Shown: positions 36,772-46,849 of the stretch, piece by piece | Layout of the letters: every line of letters starts with the position of its first letter | Numbering within the stretch: position 1 is the first letter of the stretch | Source of the DNA: Rhizobium lentis | GTDB taxonomy: Bacteria; Pseudomonadota; Alphaproteobacteria; Rhizobiales; Rhizobiaceae | Reading direction: 5' to 3' | Assembly (NCBI RefSeq): GCF_014200175.1 | Contig: NZ_JACHBD010000002.1 | Span: forward strand, 372,001-436,000 | DNA: 64,000 nt | Program-made: the position numbers and the translations under genes | The notes under the pieces: generated by a model | Told to the model about the DNA's origin: nothing | The model's database searches: none | What the model saw: only the letters and a program-made list of their open reading frames with translations

Positions 36772-38193
36772 TCACGGCGCCAGGCAGGTGGCCGAGACTT
36801 TGTAGATATAGAGCGTCTTGCCCTTGTAGTAGCCTGCGGTCGGCTGCCAGCTCTTCAGCACCTCGGGCGTTTCGGCCGCGCAGGCGAAGGGACCGTCTGT
36901 CAGGAAAAGCACCTTGCCGGCGGTCTCGGCGGGCAGCGCGAATTCCTGCTCGTAATAGCTCTCCGGAAGGCCGGCCGGCGCCCGCGCATAGATCCTGTAG
37001 GAGGCATCGCGCAGCGTATAGAAAAGATCGGCGACCATGTCGCGGTTGTTGGTGACGATGATGTCGGTGCCGGCCTGATCGGCGAGCTCTGCGGCCTCGC
37101 GGCTGACCTCGGCGCGGCCGAGATAACGCTTCATCAATTCGTCGCCGTTCGGCAGCAGCAGCTGCTGCGGAAAGATCGTCGCCAGCGGAAACAGCAGGCT
37201 CGCGACGCCGTTGATGGTGAGCGACAGCCTCAGCCCCTTCGGCCAAATCCGGTAAAGCAGCCAGACGGCGAGGATCGTCCCCGCGACATAGGCGGTCACG
37301 GCCCAGTTGGCATAGGCCTTGGCGACCGTCGCCTGAAGGGTGATGAGCGCCACCACCGGCATCGACAGCCAGACCAGCATCTTCTCGCGGTCGTCGCTCC
37401 GGCCCTTGATCATGCGATAGACCGCCCAGAGGATCGCGAAGAAGATGATCGGCCCGACGACGCCGAACTGCGCGGCGAAGAATTCAAGTCCGCGGCGGAA
37501 ATTGATGCCGAGGTCGCTCCAACGGGCGATATCCTGCGTATGGCGCACCGTCGTATTGTCGTGCTGCAGGTTCCACCAGAGGTTCGGCAAGGCAACGACC
37601 GCCGCGACCGCGACGGCGATGATGAAATCCCGGATGGCGATCCGCGCCGCCGGAATGAGGAGCAGGGCAAGTGCGCCGCCCGGAACGACGAACAGCACTG
37701 CATATTTCGTCAGGAAGGCGAGGCCGACCCCGAGGCCCATGACGAGCGCCAGCCCGACCGAGCGCCGCTGCGTCAGGCCGAAATAGGCAAGCAGGGCGAT
37801 AGCGATGAAGAACAGCAGGATGACGTCGGTCGAGAAGAACACCGAGGAAAGCGCCACGCCGGGCAGCGTGATATAGGTGGCGCCCGTCCAGCCTTCGATC
37901 TCCGGCCCCACGAAACGCTTCGCGACTTTCATCAGCACCAGTGCCGCCGCCATGTGGATCAATGGCCCGAGCAGCCTGATGAAGTAGATGGCGTCGGAGC
38001 CCGAAAACTCGGTCATCGTCCGGATCACCCAGGCTATCATCGGCGGCTTGGAATAATAGCCGAGATCGAGATTCTGCGACCAGAACCAGTACTGCGCCTC
38101 GTCGACGAAAAGGTCCGTCGCATCAAAATAGAGCGTGACCACGCGCCAGAGCGTGAAGCCGAGAACGATGAGAAGACCAGATCTGGGGGACAT
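36772..38193 (-). CDS. GT39-type (ArnT/PMT-like) membrane glycosyltransferase
   Basis: 473 residues, about 11 membrane helices. Near the N-terminus, LFVDEAQYWFWSQNLDLGYYSKPP carries the acidic pair and the Tyr-Ser-Lys-Pro-Pro loop seen in polyprenyl-phosphate-sugar-dependent transferases such as ArnT. The C-terminal 130 residues form a soluble domain (GTDIIVTNNRDMVADLF). Likely adds a sugar to a lipid or surface glycan from the periplasmic side; the acceptor is unknown. ATG 38193 is at the family start, although its ribosome site is weak. Its 3' end lies 8 bases from the repeat element. Confidence 0.82.
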   Translation of the reverse strand: MSPRSGLLIVLGFTLWRVVTLYFDATDLFVDEAQYWFWSQNLDLGYYSKPPMIAWVIRTMTEFSGSDAIYFIRLLGPLIHMAAALVLMKVAKRFVGPEIEGWTGATYITLPGVALSSVFFSTDVILLFFIAIALLAYFGLTQRRSVGLALVMGLGVGLAFLTKYAVLFVVPGGALALLLIPAARIAIRDFIIAVAVAAVVALPNLWWNLQHDNTTVRHTQDIARWSDLGINFRRGLEFFAAQFGVVGPIIFFAILWAVYRMIKGRSDDREKMLVWLSMPVVALITLQATVAKAYANWAVTAYVAGTILAVWLLYRIWPKGLRLSLTINGVASLLFPLATIFPQQLLLPNGDELMKRYLGRAEVSREAAELADQAGTDIIVTNNRDMVADLFYTLRDASYRIYARAPAGLPESYYEQEFALPAETAGKVLFLTDGPFACAAETPEVLKSWQPTAGYYKGKTLYIYKVSATCLAP

Positions 38194-38271
38194 GAACGTG
38201 AGTGTTCCGCTGACATGAAATGCGCGAGTGCGATTACACCAAAGGCGCCGGACTGCCAACGGGGAAGGGGC

Positions 38272-38385
38272 TTAGAACACCCGCAGCATGCGGATGTCGC
38301 GGCTTGCCGCGAGGGAATCGAGCCGGGCGATGGCTGCAAGCACGCTCATTGCGATCAAGCAGGAACCCAATCCGAGAACAATCAT
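38272..38385 (-). CDS. 37-residue small membrane protein
   Basis: The ATG at 38385 is preceded by AAGGA at 7 bases. The peptide begins with a single hydrophobic helix (MIVLGLGSCLIAMSVLAAIA) and ends with a charged tail (ARLDSLAASRDIRMLRVF). It ends 78 bases before the glycosyltransferase start on the same strand. No function known. The case rests on the start signal plus helix. Confidence 0.5.
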   Translation of the reverse strand: MIVLGLGSCLIAMSVLAAIARLDSLAASRDIRMLRVF

Positions 38386-38816
38386 TGCTCTGTCCTTGTC
38401 GACGTCATGTCTTGGTTGTCGACCGGCATATACCACGGAGCTTGCGTGTGCCTTGTAGCAGCCGTGCAACTCTCCGGCAGTATTTCTCGCGAACTGCCTT
38501 GAACTGCTTCAAAAGCCGGCTAGCGGACAGGCTTATTAACCTTCGGGCAAGGAATTAACCATAAACATTGGGTTACACGTCGGAATGGGAAGATGCACTC
38601 GTTCCCACCAGGCATGACGCCGTACCGCCGTACCGGGTCGATCCGGTATCCATCTCTTCAGACAGCTCCGAAACATGGCTGATCAGGGGGTTTTGAGCCG
38701 CCGTTGTACCCGGAGGCTGAGGACCATCTCCACGCTTTGCGTTCATCGGATGCAGCGACAGTTTTAGCCGGGCATTCGCCCGGAACGTGGGTTGGGGACA
38801 GGCGTTGAGGCAGGAC
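38386..38816. other. Regulatory region upstream of the che operon
   Basis: 431 bases without a supported gene. It holds two TTAACC boxes (see 38536-38562) and, before 38817, the GAGG ribosome site of the receptor gene. A minus-strand frame (38573-38818) has no ribosome site and unnatural composition. The che promoter should be here. Confidence 0.5.
38536..38562. promoter_or_regulatory. Candidate CtrA-type binding boxes
   Basis: TTAACCTT at 38536-38543 and TTAACCAT at 38555-38562, starts 19 bases apart. TTAACCAT is the half-site reported for the cell-cycle regulator CtrA in alphaproteobacteria. They lie about 255 bases before the first che gene. Two short matches are weak evidence on their own. 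Confidence 0.35.
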
Positions 38817-40451
38817 ATGCCATCAGATCAGGCTCGTGGCGCGCAGGCAGGCAGCTTGCGCGACCGCCTGCGTTTTGCCGGTCTCGATGCCGATCAGTGC
38901 GAGCTGGTGCGCCGCAACCGGCCGGCCCTCGAAGCCTATCTGAAGGCAGGCCTGCGTGACCTTTTCCACCGGTTCCAGTCATTCCCCGACGCCTCGCGCA
39001 ACTTCGAGACCGAGCGCCAGATCGAACGCCTGCATGATCTGCAGTCCTCGCATTGGGACGTGCTGACGGATGCCCGCTTCGACAGCCTCTATGCCGAGCG
39101 TGTCAAGGTTCTCTCCGATACCGAAAACAAGATGGGTCTCGACCCGCGCTGGCACGTCGCCGGTCATGGCGTCATGCTGGAGCACGTCCTTTCCGGCCTC
39201 GCCGAGGAGATCGCCGGCCGGCCGCTGCTGCCGTCGGCCAAGCGCCGCACCCGCGAAATCTCCGAACTGATGACGGCGATCGTCCGCATCGTCATGGTCG
39301 ATGTGGAAATCGCCGTATCGCTCCGCTTCAATGCGCAGCGCGCCGCCCAGCACCGCGCGCTTGCCGATCAGCGCGCCAATCATGAGGCCGAGATCGTCAG
39401 GATCTTCGGCGATGTCATTGAAGGCCTGGCCGCCCGCGATCTGACGCGGCGCGCTCCCGTCGACGCCGACGGCGCCTATGCCGGGATCGCCGCTGCGCTG
39501 AACGGCGCCTTGGATGGTCTCCAGGCCGAATTCGCCGACATCACCGGACGCACCGTCAAGGCGGAAGCGGCAACGGCTTCGCTTGCCGACCTGTCGCGGC
39601 AGTTCGCCGGCACGGCGTCCGGCCAGGCCGACCGGCTGCAGCTTTCCGCCGCCGCCCTTGCCGCCCTTGCCGGCAGTGTGCGTGACGGCGCCGCCGACAG
39701 CCGCGCCGCCGAACAGGCGGCCGCCTCGACGCGCGCTGCCGTCGAGGAAAGCGGCGAGGTCGTCGGCCGCGCGATCAGCGCCATGGCCGATATCGAACGG
39801 TCGGCCGAAAAGATCGGCCAGATTATCGGCGCGATCGACGAGATCGCCTTCCAGACCAATCTTCTGGCGCTGAATGCCGGCATCGAGGCTGCTCGTGCCG
39901 GTGATTCCGGCCGCGGTTTTGCCGTGGTCGCTCAGGAGGTCCGGGCGCTGGCACAGCGCTCGGCGGAAGCCGCCCGCGAGATCAAGACGCTGGTGACGAC
40001 GACCAAGGCGCAGGTCGACGCTGGCGTGCAGATGGTCGGTCGCACGCAGGATTCAATCGGCAGCATCGTGCGCCAGGTCACCGACATCAATGCCGCCATC
40101 TCAGGCATCGCCATAAGGACCGGCGAACATGCTGCAAGCCTCGACGGCGTTATCGCGGACGTCAAAGGCCTGGGCGCCGAGGTGGCCGAAAACGCCGGCC
40201 TTGCGGAACGTTCGACGCAAGGCGCCGACGATCTCCACGCCGTCATTCTCGAGCTCGGCCGTACGGTGCGCGAATTCCGCATCGCCCGCGAAAACGACCA
40301 GGCCGGCCGGCCGGCGCCGGCCCGCGTGGCGCCGTCGCGCGTCATCGACGCCGCCGCCCGCGCCGCCGCGGTCGAGGACGAATATGAAAATGACGATTTT
40401 GGCCTTCCCCAGTCGCTCGCAAGCGTCGGAGGTGGGCGGAATGTTTACTAA
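38817..40451 (+). CDS. icpA: Globin-coupled methyl-accepting chemotaxis receptor (IcpA-like)
   Basis: 544 residues, no membrane helix, so cytosolic. The N-terminal 170 residues fit a protoglobin sensor ([34 protein letters not shown] with a likely haem-ligand histidine near 79, [14 protein letters not shown]). The C-terminal signalling hairpin is classic ([22 protein letters not shown], about 350-372). In Sinorhizobium the first che-operon gene, icpA, encodes this type. It should pass an oxygen-like signal to CheA via CheW. The ATG at 38817 follows GAGGCAGG; a GTG at 38787 is less likely. Confidence 0.88.
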   Translation: MPSDQARGAQAGSLRDRLRFAGLDADQCELVRRNRPALEAYLKAGLRDLFHRFQSFPDASRNFETERQIERLHDLQSSHWDVLTDARFDSLYAERVKVLSDTENKMGLDPRWHVAGHGVMLEHVLSGLAEEIAGRPLLPSAKRRTREISELMTAIVRIVMVDVEIAVSLRFNAQRAAQHRALADQRANHEAEIVRIFGDVIEGLAARDLTRRAPVDADGAYAGIAAALNGALDGLQAEFADITGRTVKAEAATASLADLSRQFAGTASGQADRLQLSAAALAALAGSVRDGAADSRAAEQAAASTRAAVEESGEVVGRAISAMADIERSAEKIGQIIGAIDEIAFQTNLLALNAGIEAARAGDSGRGFAVVAQEVRALAQRSAEAAREIKTLVTTTKAQVDAGVQMVGRTQDSIGSIVRQVTDINAAISGIAIRTGEHAASLDGVIADVKGLGAEVAENAGLAERSTQGADDLHAVILELGRTVREFRIARENDQAGRPAPARVAPSRVIDAAARAAAVEDEYENDDFGLPQSLASVGGGRNVY

Positions 40452-40514
40452 CCTATCGGATTATCGCCTCAGCTCATCTTTTCGGGCCGGGGACGAGGGG
40501 ACAAGGACAAGCTG

Positions 40515-40811
40515 ATGGTAGCAAAGAAGAGTGGCAAGACGCTGAATCTGACAGCGGTGCTCGACCTCAACGAGGCTTCCGCCTTGCGTGAAAAACTCCT
40601 TTCGTTCAGGGGCAGCGGTCTTTCGATCGACGCATCCGGCGTTGAGCGGATCGGTGCTCTTTGCGCACAGGTCCTGATGTCCGCCGAGAAGACCTGGGCA
40701 CAGGACAAGCAGCCGTTCACCTTCTCCCAGGTGTCCGATGCATTTCAAAAAACCATGCAGCTGGTTGGCGTCAATTTTGACCACCTGCTTGCCAAGGAGA
40801 TTCGGCAATGA
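40515..40811 (+). CDS. cheS: CheS, STAS-domain chemotaxis protein
   Basis: 98 residues, single STAS-like domain (LTAVLDLNEASALREKLLSFRG, then SIDASGVERIGALCAQVLM). In Sinorhizobium meliloti the gene in this position encodes CheS, which binds CheA and speeds removal of phosphate from CheY1, the phosphate-sink branch of a pathway that lacks classical CheZ. Its stop overlaps the cheY1 start (ATGA, 40808-40811), which fits that pairing. Confidence 0.88.
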   Translation: MVAKKSGKTLNLTAVLDLNEASALREKLLSFRGSGLSIDASGVERIGALCAQVLMSAEKTWAQDKQPFTFSQVSDAFQKTMQLVGVNFDHLLAKEIRQ

Positions 40812-41173
40812 AGAAAAAAGTACTGACCGTGGATGATTCCCGCACCATCCGAAACATGCTGCTCGTGACGCTGAACAATGCCGGCTTCGAGACCATCCAG
40901 GCGGAAGACGGCATCGAGGGTCTCGAGGTTCTCGAAGAGTCCAATCCTGATGTCATCGTCACCGACATCAACATGCCGCGCCTCGATGGTTTCGGCTTCA
41001 TCGAAGGTGTCCGCCGCAACGAGAAATATCGGGCGATTCCGATCCTGGTTCTGACGACCGAGAGCGACGCGGAAAAGAAGAACCGCGCCCGCCAGGCCGG
41101 CGCCACGGGCTGGATCGTCAAGCCTTTCGACCCGGCCAAGCTGATCGATGCAATTGAGCGTGTAACCGCTTAA
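40808..41173 (+). CDS. cheY1: Chemotaxis response regulator CheY1
   Basis: 121 residues, receiver only. Acidic pair (TVDDSRT), acceptor Asp53 (VIVTDINMPRLDG), Thr (VLTTESD) and Lys (WIVKPFD). In rhizobia CheY1 mainly drains phosphate from CheA rather than acting on the motor. Overlaps cheS by 4 bases and precedes cheA by 17. Confidence 0.93.
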   Translation: MKKKVLTVDDSRTIRNMLLVTLNNAGFETIQAEDGIEGLEVLEESNPDVIVTDINMPRLDGFGFIEGVRRNEKYRAIPILVLTTESDAEKKNRARQAGATGWIVKPFDPAKLIDAIERVTA

Positions 41174-41190
41174 ACCCAGGATTTGCTCCT

Positions 41191-43476
41191 ATGGATATGA
41201 ACGAAATCAAAGAGATCTTTTTCCAGGAGTGCGAGGAACAGCTCGCCGAGCTGGAATCCGGTCTTCTGAAAATGAACGATGGCGATCGCGATCCGGAAAC
41301 CGTCAATGCGGTGTTCCGTGCCGTGCATTCGATCAAGGGGGGCGCCGGCGCCTTCGGCCTTGATGATCTGGTTGCCTTCGCCCATGTGTTCGAGACCACT
41401 CTCGATTGCGTTCGTTCCAATAAGCTCGAGCCGACCCAGGACGTCCTGAAGGTGATGCTGAAGTCGGCCGACGTGCTCGCCGACCTGACCAATGCCGCGC
41501 GCGACGGTGGCAGCGTCGATGAAAGCCGCAGCCGCGGCCTCGTCAAGGAGTTGGAAGCGCTGGCCAACGGTGAATTGCCGTCTCCCTCGGCCGCCGCTGA
41601 GGCGCCTGCGCCGAAGGCCGCGGCAAAAGCGGCCCCGGCTGCTCCGGCGCCGACCGCCAAACCCACCGATGACAGCGGCTTCCAGCCGATTCCCTTTTCC
41701 TTCGACGATTTCGGCAGCGACGATACGGCCTCCGACCTGCCGGCCTATGAAGTCACCTTCAAGCCGCGTTACGAGCTCTATTCCAAGGGCAATGACGCCA
41801 CCCTTCTGCTGCGCGATCTCTCGCGTCTCGGGGAGATGACTATCTATTGTAATATGGATGAGCTGCCGGGTCTCGAGGAGCTCGATCCGGAAGGCGCCTA
41901 TTTCTTCTGGAACGTCACGATCAAGACGGACAAGGGCGAAGACGCCATCCGCACCGTCTTCGAATTCGCCGAATGGGATTGCGACCTGACTGTCAAGCCG
42001 GTCGAGGCAGCAGGCGCCGGCGCGGCCGGCAATGAGGAACTGCCGATGGTGCCGGTTCCCTTCGATTTGTCGATCCTCGACGAGACGGACGCCACGGCGC
42101 AGGTTTCCGCCGCGCGGTCCGCAGATGCGACAGCCGCCGTTGCCGCTGCCGAGACCGCGTCCAACGTCACGCAGATGGCGGCCGCAGCCGCCCGCGTCGA
42201 GAAGAAGGAATCGGCCGCTGCCGCGGCCGCCGCGGCAAATGCCGCCGCCCAGAACAATACCGCCGGCGCCGGCCAGACGATCCGCGTCGATCTCGACCGC
42301 GTCGACCGCCTCATCAACCTCGTCGGCGAACTGGTCATCAACCAGGCGATGCTGTCGCAGAGCGTCATCGAGAACGACACGACCGGCACCTCCTCGATCA
42401 ACATGGGCCTCGAAGAGCTGCAGCAGCTCACCCGCGAGATCCAGGACTCGGTGATGGCGATCCGCGCCCAGCCGGTGAAGCCGGTCTTCCAGCGCATGTC
42501 GCGCATCGTCCGCGAAATCGCCGACATGACCGGCAAGTCGATCCGCCTGATCACCGAAGGTGAAAACACCGAAGTCGACAAGACGGTTATCGACAAGCTG
42601 GCCGAGCCGCTGACCCACATGATCCGCAATGCCGTCGACCATGGCATCGAGACGCCGGAAAAGCGCGCGGCCGCCGGCAAGAACACCGAAGGCACCGTGC
42701 GCCTCACTGCCAAGCATCGTTCCGGCCGCATCTTGATCGAGCTTGCCGACGACGGCGCCGGCATCAACCGCGAGAAAGTTCGCCAGAAGGCGATCGACAA
42801 CGACCTGATCCCGGCCGATGCCAACCTGTCGGATGAGGAGATCGACAACCTGATCTTCCTGCCGGGCTTCTCGACCGCCGACAAGATCTCCGACATCTCC
42901 GGCCGCGGTGTCGGCATGGACGTGGTCAAGCGCTCGATCCAGGCGCTCGGCGGCCGCATCAACATCACGTCCAAGCCGGGCCATGGCTCGGTCTTCACCA
43001 TGAGCCTGCCGCTGACGCTCGCCGTCCTCGACGGCATGGTGGTCACCGTTGCCGGCCAGACGCTGGTCGTGCCGCTCACCGCGATCGTCGAAACCCTGCA
43101 GCCGGAAGCTGCCGCGATCCATTCCTTCGGCGCCAACCACCGGCTGATCTCGATTCGCAACTCTTTCTGCCCTCTGGTCGATGTCGGCCGCATCCTGAAC
43201 TTCCGCGCCACCCAGGCCAATCCCGTCGAAGGCGTGGCGCTTCTGGTGGAATCCGAAGGCGGCGGCCAGCGCGCCTTGATGGTCGATGCCATCCAGGGGC
43301 AGCGTCAGGTGGTCATCAAGAGCCTGGAAGCCAACTACACCCACGTGCCGGGCATCGCCGCCGCCACCATTCTCGGTGACGGGCGCGTGGCGCTCATCCT
43401 CGATGTCGACGCGGTGGTCGGCGCCTCGCGCGGCCAGTCGCTCAAAGCGGAAATGTCGTTAGCAGCTGTAGGGTAA
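41191..43476 (+). CDS. cheA: Chemotaxis histidine kinase CheA
   Basis: 761 residues. P1 (HPt) with phospho-His46 (AVHSIKGGAGAFG). A long Ala/Pro-rich linker and P2-like region follow, including a segment near 175-280 (YEVTFKPRYELYSKGNDATLLLRDLSRLGEMTIYC). P3 dimer helices (LINLVGELVINQAML), P4 ATPase (MIRNAVDHGIETPEKR, DDGAGIN, GRGVGMDVVK) and P5 CheW-like end complete it. Receives receptor state via CheW and phosphorylates CheY1, CheY2 and CheB. An Ala-rich stretch near 310-370 is a low-complexity linker. Confidence 0.95.
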   Translation: MDMNEIKEIFFQECEEQLAELESGLLKMNDGDRDPETVNAVFRAVHSIKGGAGAFGLDDLVAFAHVFETTLDCVRSNKLEPTQDVLKVMLKSADVLADLTNAARDGGSVDESRSRGLVKELEALANGELPSPSAAAEAPAPKAAAKAAPAAPAPTAKPTDDSGFQPIPFSFDDFGSDDTASDLPAYEVTFKPRYELYSKGNDATLLLRDLSRLGEMTIYCNMDELPGLEELDPEGAYFFWNVTIKTDKGEDAIRTVFEFAEWDCDLTVKPVEAAGAGAAGNEELPMVPVPFDLSILDETDATAQVSAARSADATAAVAAAETASNVTQMAAAAARVEKKESAAAAAAAANAAAQNNTAGAGQTIRVDLDRVDRLINLVGELVINQAMLSQSVIENDTTGTSSINMGLEELQQLTREIQDSVMAIRAQPVKPVFQRMSRIVREIADMTGKSIRLITEGENTEVDKTVIDKLAEPLTHMIRNAVDHGIETPEKRAAAGKNTEGTVRLTAKHRSGRILIELADDGAGINREKVRQKAIDNDLIPADANLSDEEIDNLIFLPGFSTADKISDISGRGVGMDVVKRSIQALGGRINITSKPGHGSVFTMSLPLTLAVLDGMVVTVAGQTLVVPLTAIVETLQPEAAAIHSFGANHRLISIRNSFCPLVDVGRILNFRATQANPVEGVALLVESEGGGQRALMVDAIQGQRQVVIKSLEANYTHVPGIAAATILGDGRVALILDVDAVVGASRGQSLKAEMSLAAVG

Positions 43477-43479
43477 GGA

Positions 43480-43947
43480 ATGTCGTACGCTGTAAAAAGT
43501 CTGAACCAGGGGGATCGCGAGCTGATCGCGTTCCGCATCGGAGATCAGGAATTTTGCGTGAACATCATGTCGGTTCGCGAAATCCGGGGCTGGACCCCCG
43601 CGACCGCGATACCGCATTCACCTGCCTATATGCTGGGGGTCATCAACCTGCGTGGCGCGGTGCTGCCGATCATCGATCTTGCCGCTCGGCTCGGCATGAA
43701 GCCCGCCGATCCCACAGCCCGTCACGTCATCATCGTCGCACAGGTCCGTCGCAAAGTCGTCGGCCTGCTGGTCGACGCCGTCTCCGACATTCTGACCGTC
43801 ACCGACGAGATCGTCCAGCCGACGCCGGAAATCTCCTCCGACCTCGAGCGCCAATTTGCCCGAGGCATTCTCGCCATCGACAAGCGCATGATCTGCCTGA
43901 TCGAGCTTGAAGCCCTCTTTTCCGAGACCGAAAGCGAAGCCGCATGA
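43480..43947 (+). CDS. cheW: Chemotaxis adaptor CheW
   Basis: 155 residues, single CheW domain ([61 protein letters not shown]). Links receptors to CheA P5. Starts 3 bases after cheA and overlaps cheR by 4 bases, so the operon is tightly coupled. Confidence 0.95.
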   Translation: MSYAVKSLNQGDRELIAFRIGDQEFCVNIMSVREIRGWTPATAIPHSPAYMLGVINLRGAVLPIIDLAARLGMKPADPTARHVIIVAQVRRKVVGLLVDAVSDILTVTDEIVQPTPEISSDLERQFARGILAIDKRMICLIELEALFSETESEAA

Positions 43948-44852
43948 GTGCAATGGGTGCAAAGGATCAGAGGCAAGGAGCCGACGAGGTGCTGGCGAGC
44001 GGAGAATATCCGCTGACACGCCGCGACCTCACGGAAATCGCCGCCATGATCTACTCGGATGCCGGCATCTTCCTCAACGAGACGAAGGCTTCGCTCGTCT
44101 ATTCGCGTTTGTCGAAGCATATCCGCAATCTCGGCCTTTCCGGCTTCCGGGAATATTGCGAACTCGTCGCTTCGCCGGCGGGTGCGGCTGAGCGCCGCGA
44201 AATGCTGTCGCATCTGACGACCAATTTCACTCGCTTCTTCCGCGAAAACCATCATTTCGAGCATCTGCGCGACCATGTGCTGCCGGAGCTTCTGCAGCGG
44301 GCGAGAGCGGGCGGCAGGGTGCGCATCTGGTCGGCCGCTTCCTCCGACGGGCAGGAACCCTATTCGATCGCGCTCACCGTGCTATCGCTGATGCCGAATG
44401 TCGCCGACTACGACTTTAAAATCCTGGCGACCGACATCGACCCAAAGATCCTGGCGATCGCCCGCGCCGGCGCCTATGACGAAACCGCGCTCGAAACCGT
44501 GTCGCCCGCCATGCGCAAGCAATGGTTCAGCGAAGTCGAGGTGCAGGGCCGCCGGAAATTCCAGGTCGACGACCGCGTCAAGCGGCTGATCACCTATAAC
44601 GAGCTGAACCTGATGGCGCAGTGGCCGTTCAAGGGCAAGTTCGATGTCATCTTCTGCCGCAACGTCGTCATCTATTTCGACGAGCCGACGCAGATGAAGA
44701 TCTGGCAGCGTTTCGCCGGTCTGCTGCCGGAAGGCGGCCATCTCTATATCGGCCATTCCGAGCGCGTGTCCGGCGAGGCGAAACACGTCTTCGACAATAT
44801 CGGCATCACGACCTATCGCTACACGACCAAGGGTCTCGGGAGGAAGGCATGA
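43944..44852 (+). CDS. cheR: Receptor methyltransferase CheR
   Basis: 302 residues. N-terminal helical domain ([25 protein letters not shown]), then an AdoMet-binding domain ([39 protein letters not shown]). Methylates glutamates on receptors for adaptation, opposing CheB. Its stop overlaps the cheB start (ATGA). Confidence 0.95.
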   Translation: MSAMGAKDQRQGADEVLASGEYPLTRRDLTEIAAMIYSDAGIFLNETKASLVYSRLSKHIRNLGLSGFREYCELVASPAGAAERREMLSHLTTNFTRFFRENHHFEHLRDHVLPELLQRARAGGRVRIWSAASSDGQEPYSIALTVLSLMPNVADYDFKILATDIDPKILAIARAGAYDETALETVSPAMRKQWFSEVEVQGRRKFQVDDRVKRLITYNELNLMAQWPFKGKFDVIFCRNVVIYFDEPTQMKIWQRFAGLLPEGGHLYIGHSERVSGEAKHVFDNIGITTYRYTTKGLGRKA

Positions 44853-45892
44853 GCGCGCCGGCAAGGGTTCTTGTGGTTGACGACTCGCCGACGATGCGCG
44901 GTCTGATCACCGCCGTCCTGAGTTCGGACCCCGAAGTCAACGTCATCGGCCAGGCCGGGGACGCGCTGGAAGCGCGCGAGGCGATCAAGCGGCTGAACCC
45001 CGACGTCGTGACGCTCGACATCGAGATGCCGAACATGAACGGCCTCGATTTTCTCGAAAAGATCATGACGCTGCGCCCGATGCCGGTCATCATGGTGTCC
45101 ACGATGACCCATCGCGGCGCCGAGGCGACGCTTGCGGCACTTGAGATCGGAGCTTTCGATTGCGTCGGCAAGCCGGGTCCTGGCGAACCGAGGCCCTTCG
45201 GCGACCTCGCCGAGAAGGTCAAGGCGGCCGCCCGCACGCAGCGCCAGTTCTCCCAACCGGCGGCTGCCGTCGCGCCGCCGCCCTCCTTCACCGATTTTCG
45301 GGTCGGCCGCAAGATCGTCGCGATCGGCTCGTCGACCGGCGGCGTCGAGGCGCTGATTGCCGTGCTGCAGAAGTTCCCGGCCAATTGCCCGCCGACGGTC
45401 ATCACCCAGCACATGCCGCCGACCTTCACCAGGAGCTTCGCCGAACGGCTGAACCGCCTCTGCGCGCCGGTGGTGCAGGAAGCGACCGACGGCGCCCGCC
45501 TCGAGATCGGCAAGATCTATCTGGCGCCCGGAGGCGAACGTCATCTTCAGGTCACCGGCGCTTCGGCGCCGTGCTGCCGCCTCGTCGACCGCCCCCCGGT
45601 CAACGGTCACCGCCCCTCGGTGGACGTGCTCTTTGATTCGGTTGCGGAACTGGCCGGCCGCAACGCCGTTGGCGTGATTCTGACCGGAATGGGCCGCGAC
45701 GGCGCCGCCGGATTGTTGAAAATGCGTCACGCCGGCGCCAGAACCCTCGGCCAGAACGAAAAAACCTGTGTCGTTTACGGAATGCCAAGGGTTGCGCACG
45801 AACTTGGCGCCGTTGAGCAGCAGCTGCCACTGTCTGCCATCGGTGAGGAAATATTGAAAATGACAGCCGCCCGAAAGGAAGGGACCGAATAA
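44849..45892 (+). CDS. cheB: Receptor methylesterase/deamidase CheB
   Basis: 347 residues. Receiver at 5-125 with phospho-Asp57 ([13 protein letters not shown]), then a linker and the esterase domain. The catalytic triad is readable: serine in [10 protein letters not shown], histidine in TQHMPPTFT, aspartate in [11 protein letters not shown]. Phosphorylation by CheA activates it. ATG 44849 chosen from the overlap with cheR. Confidence 0.95.
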   Translation: MSAPARVLVVDDSPTMRGLITAVLSSDPEVNVIGQAGDALEAREAIKRLNPDVVTLDIEMPNMNGLDFLEKIMTLRPMPVIMVSTMTHRGAEATLAALEIGAFDCVGKPGPGEPRPFGDLAEKVKAAARTQRQFSQPAAAVAPPPSFTDFRVGRKIVAIGSSTGGVEALIAVLQKFPANCPPTVITQHMPPTFTRSFAERLNRLCAPVVQEATDGARLEIGKIYLAPGGERHLQVTGASAPCCRLVDRPPVNGHRPSVDVLFDSVAELAGRNAVGVILTGMGRDGAAGLLKMRHAGARTLGQNEKTCVVYGMPRVAHELGAVEQQLPLSAIGEEILKMTAARKEGTE

Positions 45893-46282
45893 ATGTCGAT
45901 CGCGGAGAAAATCAAAGTTCTGATCGTCGATGATCAGGTAACGAGTCGGTTGCTGCTCAGCGACGCGCTGACACAGCTCGGTTTCAAGCAGATCACTTCG
46001 GCCGGCGACGGCGAACAGGGCATGAAGATCATGACCGAGCAGCCGCACCATCTGGTGATCTCGGACTTCAACATGCCGAAGATGGATGGCATCGGTTTCC
46101 TTCAGGCCGTGCGCACCAACCCGAATACCAAGAAGGCGGCTTTCATCATCCTCACGGCCCAGGGCGATCGCGCGCTGGTGCAGAAGGCCGCCCAGCTCGG
46201 CGCCAACAACGTGCTCGCCAAGCCGTTCACGATCGAGAAGATGAGAGCGGCCATCGAAGCCGTGTTTGGAGCCTTGAAATGA
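45893..46282 (+). CDS. cheY2: Chemotaxis response regulator CheY2 (motor-controlling)
   Basis: 129 residues, receiver only. Acidic pair (IVDDQVT), acceptor Asp58 ([14 protein letters not shown]), Thr (IILTAQGD), Lys (VLAKPFT). Asp58 is the number used for CheY2 of Sinorhizobium, the regulator that slows the unidirectional flagellar motor. The ATG follows the cheB stop directly (TAAATG). Confidence 0.94.
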   Translation: MSIAEKIKVLIVDDQVTSRLLLSDALTQLGFKQITSAGDGEQGMKIMTEQPHHLVISDFNMPKMDGIGFLQAVRTNPNTKKAAFIILTAQGDRALVQKAAQLGANNVLAKPFTIEKMRAAIEAVFGALK

Positions 46283-46833
46283 TCACTGAGGGGGCAGCCC
46301 GCCGCGTGCACATCATTCAAGGCGAGTATAAGGTTCTGAGCGATCCGAATGCGGTCCTCTCGACCATTCTCGGCTCGTGCGTGGCTGCGTGCCTCAGAGA
46401 TCCTGTCGCCGGCGTCGGCGGCATGAACCACTTTCTGCTGCCCGGTTCGGCGACGTCGCCGACATCAGGCGGCGATGCCACGCGCTACGGCGTGCATCTG
46501 ATGGAACTGCTGATCAACGGCCTCCTGAAGCAGGGCGCGAGGCGCGACCGACTGGAGGCAAAGGTCTTCGGCGGCGCAAAGACGATCTCGACCTTCTCCA
46601 ACGTCGGTGAGCAGAATGCGGCCTTCGCCATGCAGTTCCTGAGGGATGAAGGCATCCCTGTGGTCGGCTCCTCCACCGGTGGAGAGCATGGGCGCAAGCT
46701 CGAATATTGGCCGGTCTCCGGTCGTGCCCGGCAATACCCATTGACCGGCGCCGAAACCCAGAGAACCGTCGCTCTGGAGCAGCGTCCCGCCGCTCCGCAG
46801 AAGCCCGCCGAAACCAGTATCGAATTTTTTTGA
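46279..46833 (+). CDS. cheD: Receptor glutamine deamidase CheD
   Basis: 184 residues. Active-site cysteine and histidine in [13 protein letters not shown] and GGMNHFLLP, with the usual [15 protein letters not shown] and later [17 protein letters not shown]. Deamidates receptors and can interact with CheC-type phosphatases, although no cheC is in this operon. Overlaps cheY2 by 4 bases. Confidence 0.93.
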   Translation: MITEGAARRVHIIQGEYKVLSDPNAVLSTILGSCVAACLRDPVAGVGGMNHFLLPGSATSPTSGGDATRYGVHLMELLINGLLKQGARRDRLEAKVFGGAKTISTFSNVGEQNAAFAMQFLRDEGIPVVGSSTGGEHGRKLEYWPVSGRARQYPLTGAETQRTVALEQRPAAPQKPAETSIEFF

Positions 46834-46849
46834 TGGCGAGGATTTTGAT

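Noticed and set aside
38573..38818. 81-codon minus-strand frame upstream of the che operon
   Set aside because: No ribosome site, unnatural composition, lies in the che control region.
41170..43344. 724-codon open frame antisense to cheA
   Set aside because: High-GC third-codon-position shadow; product is low-complexity with no family, while the sense strand encodes a complete CheA.
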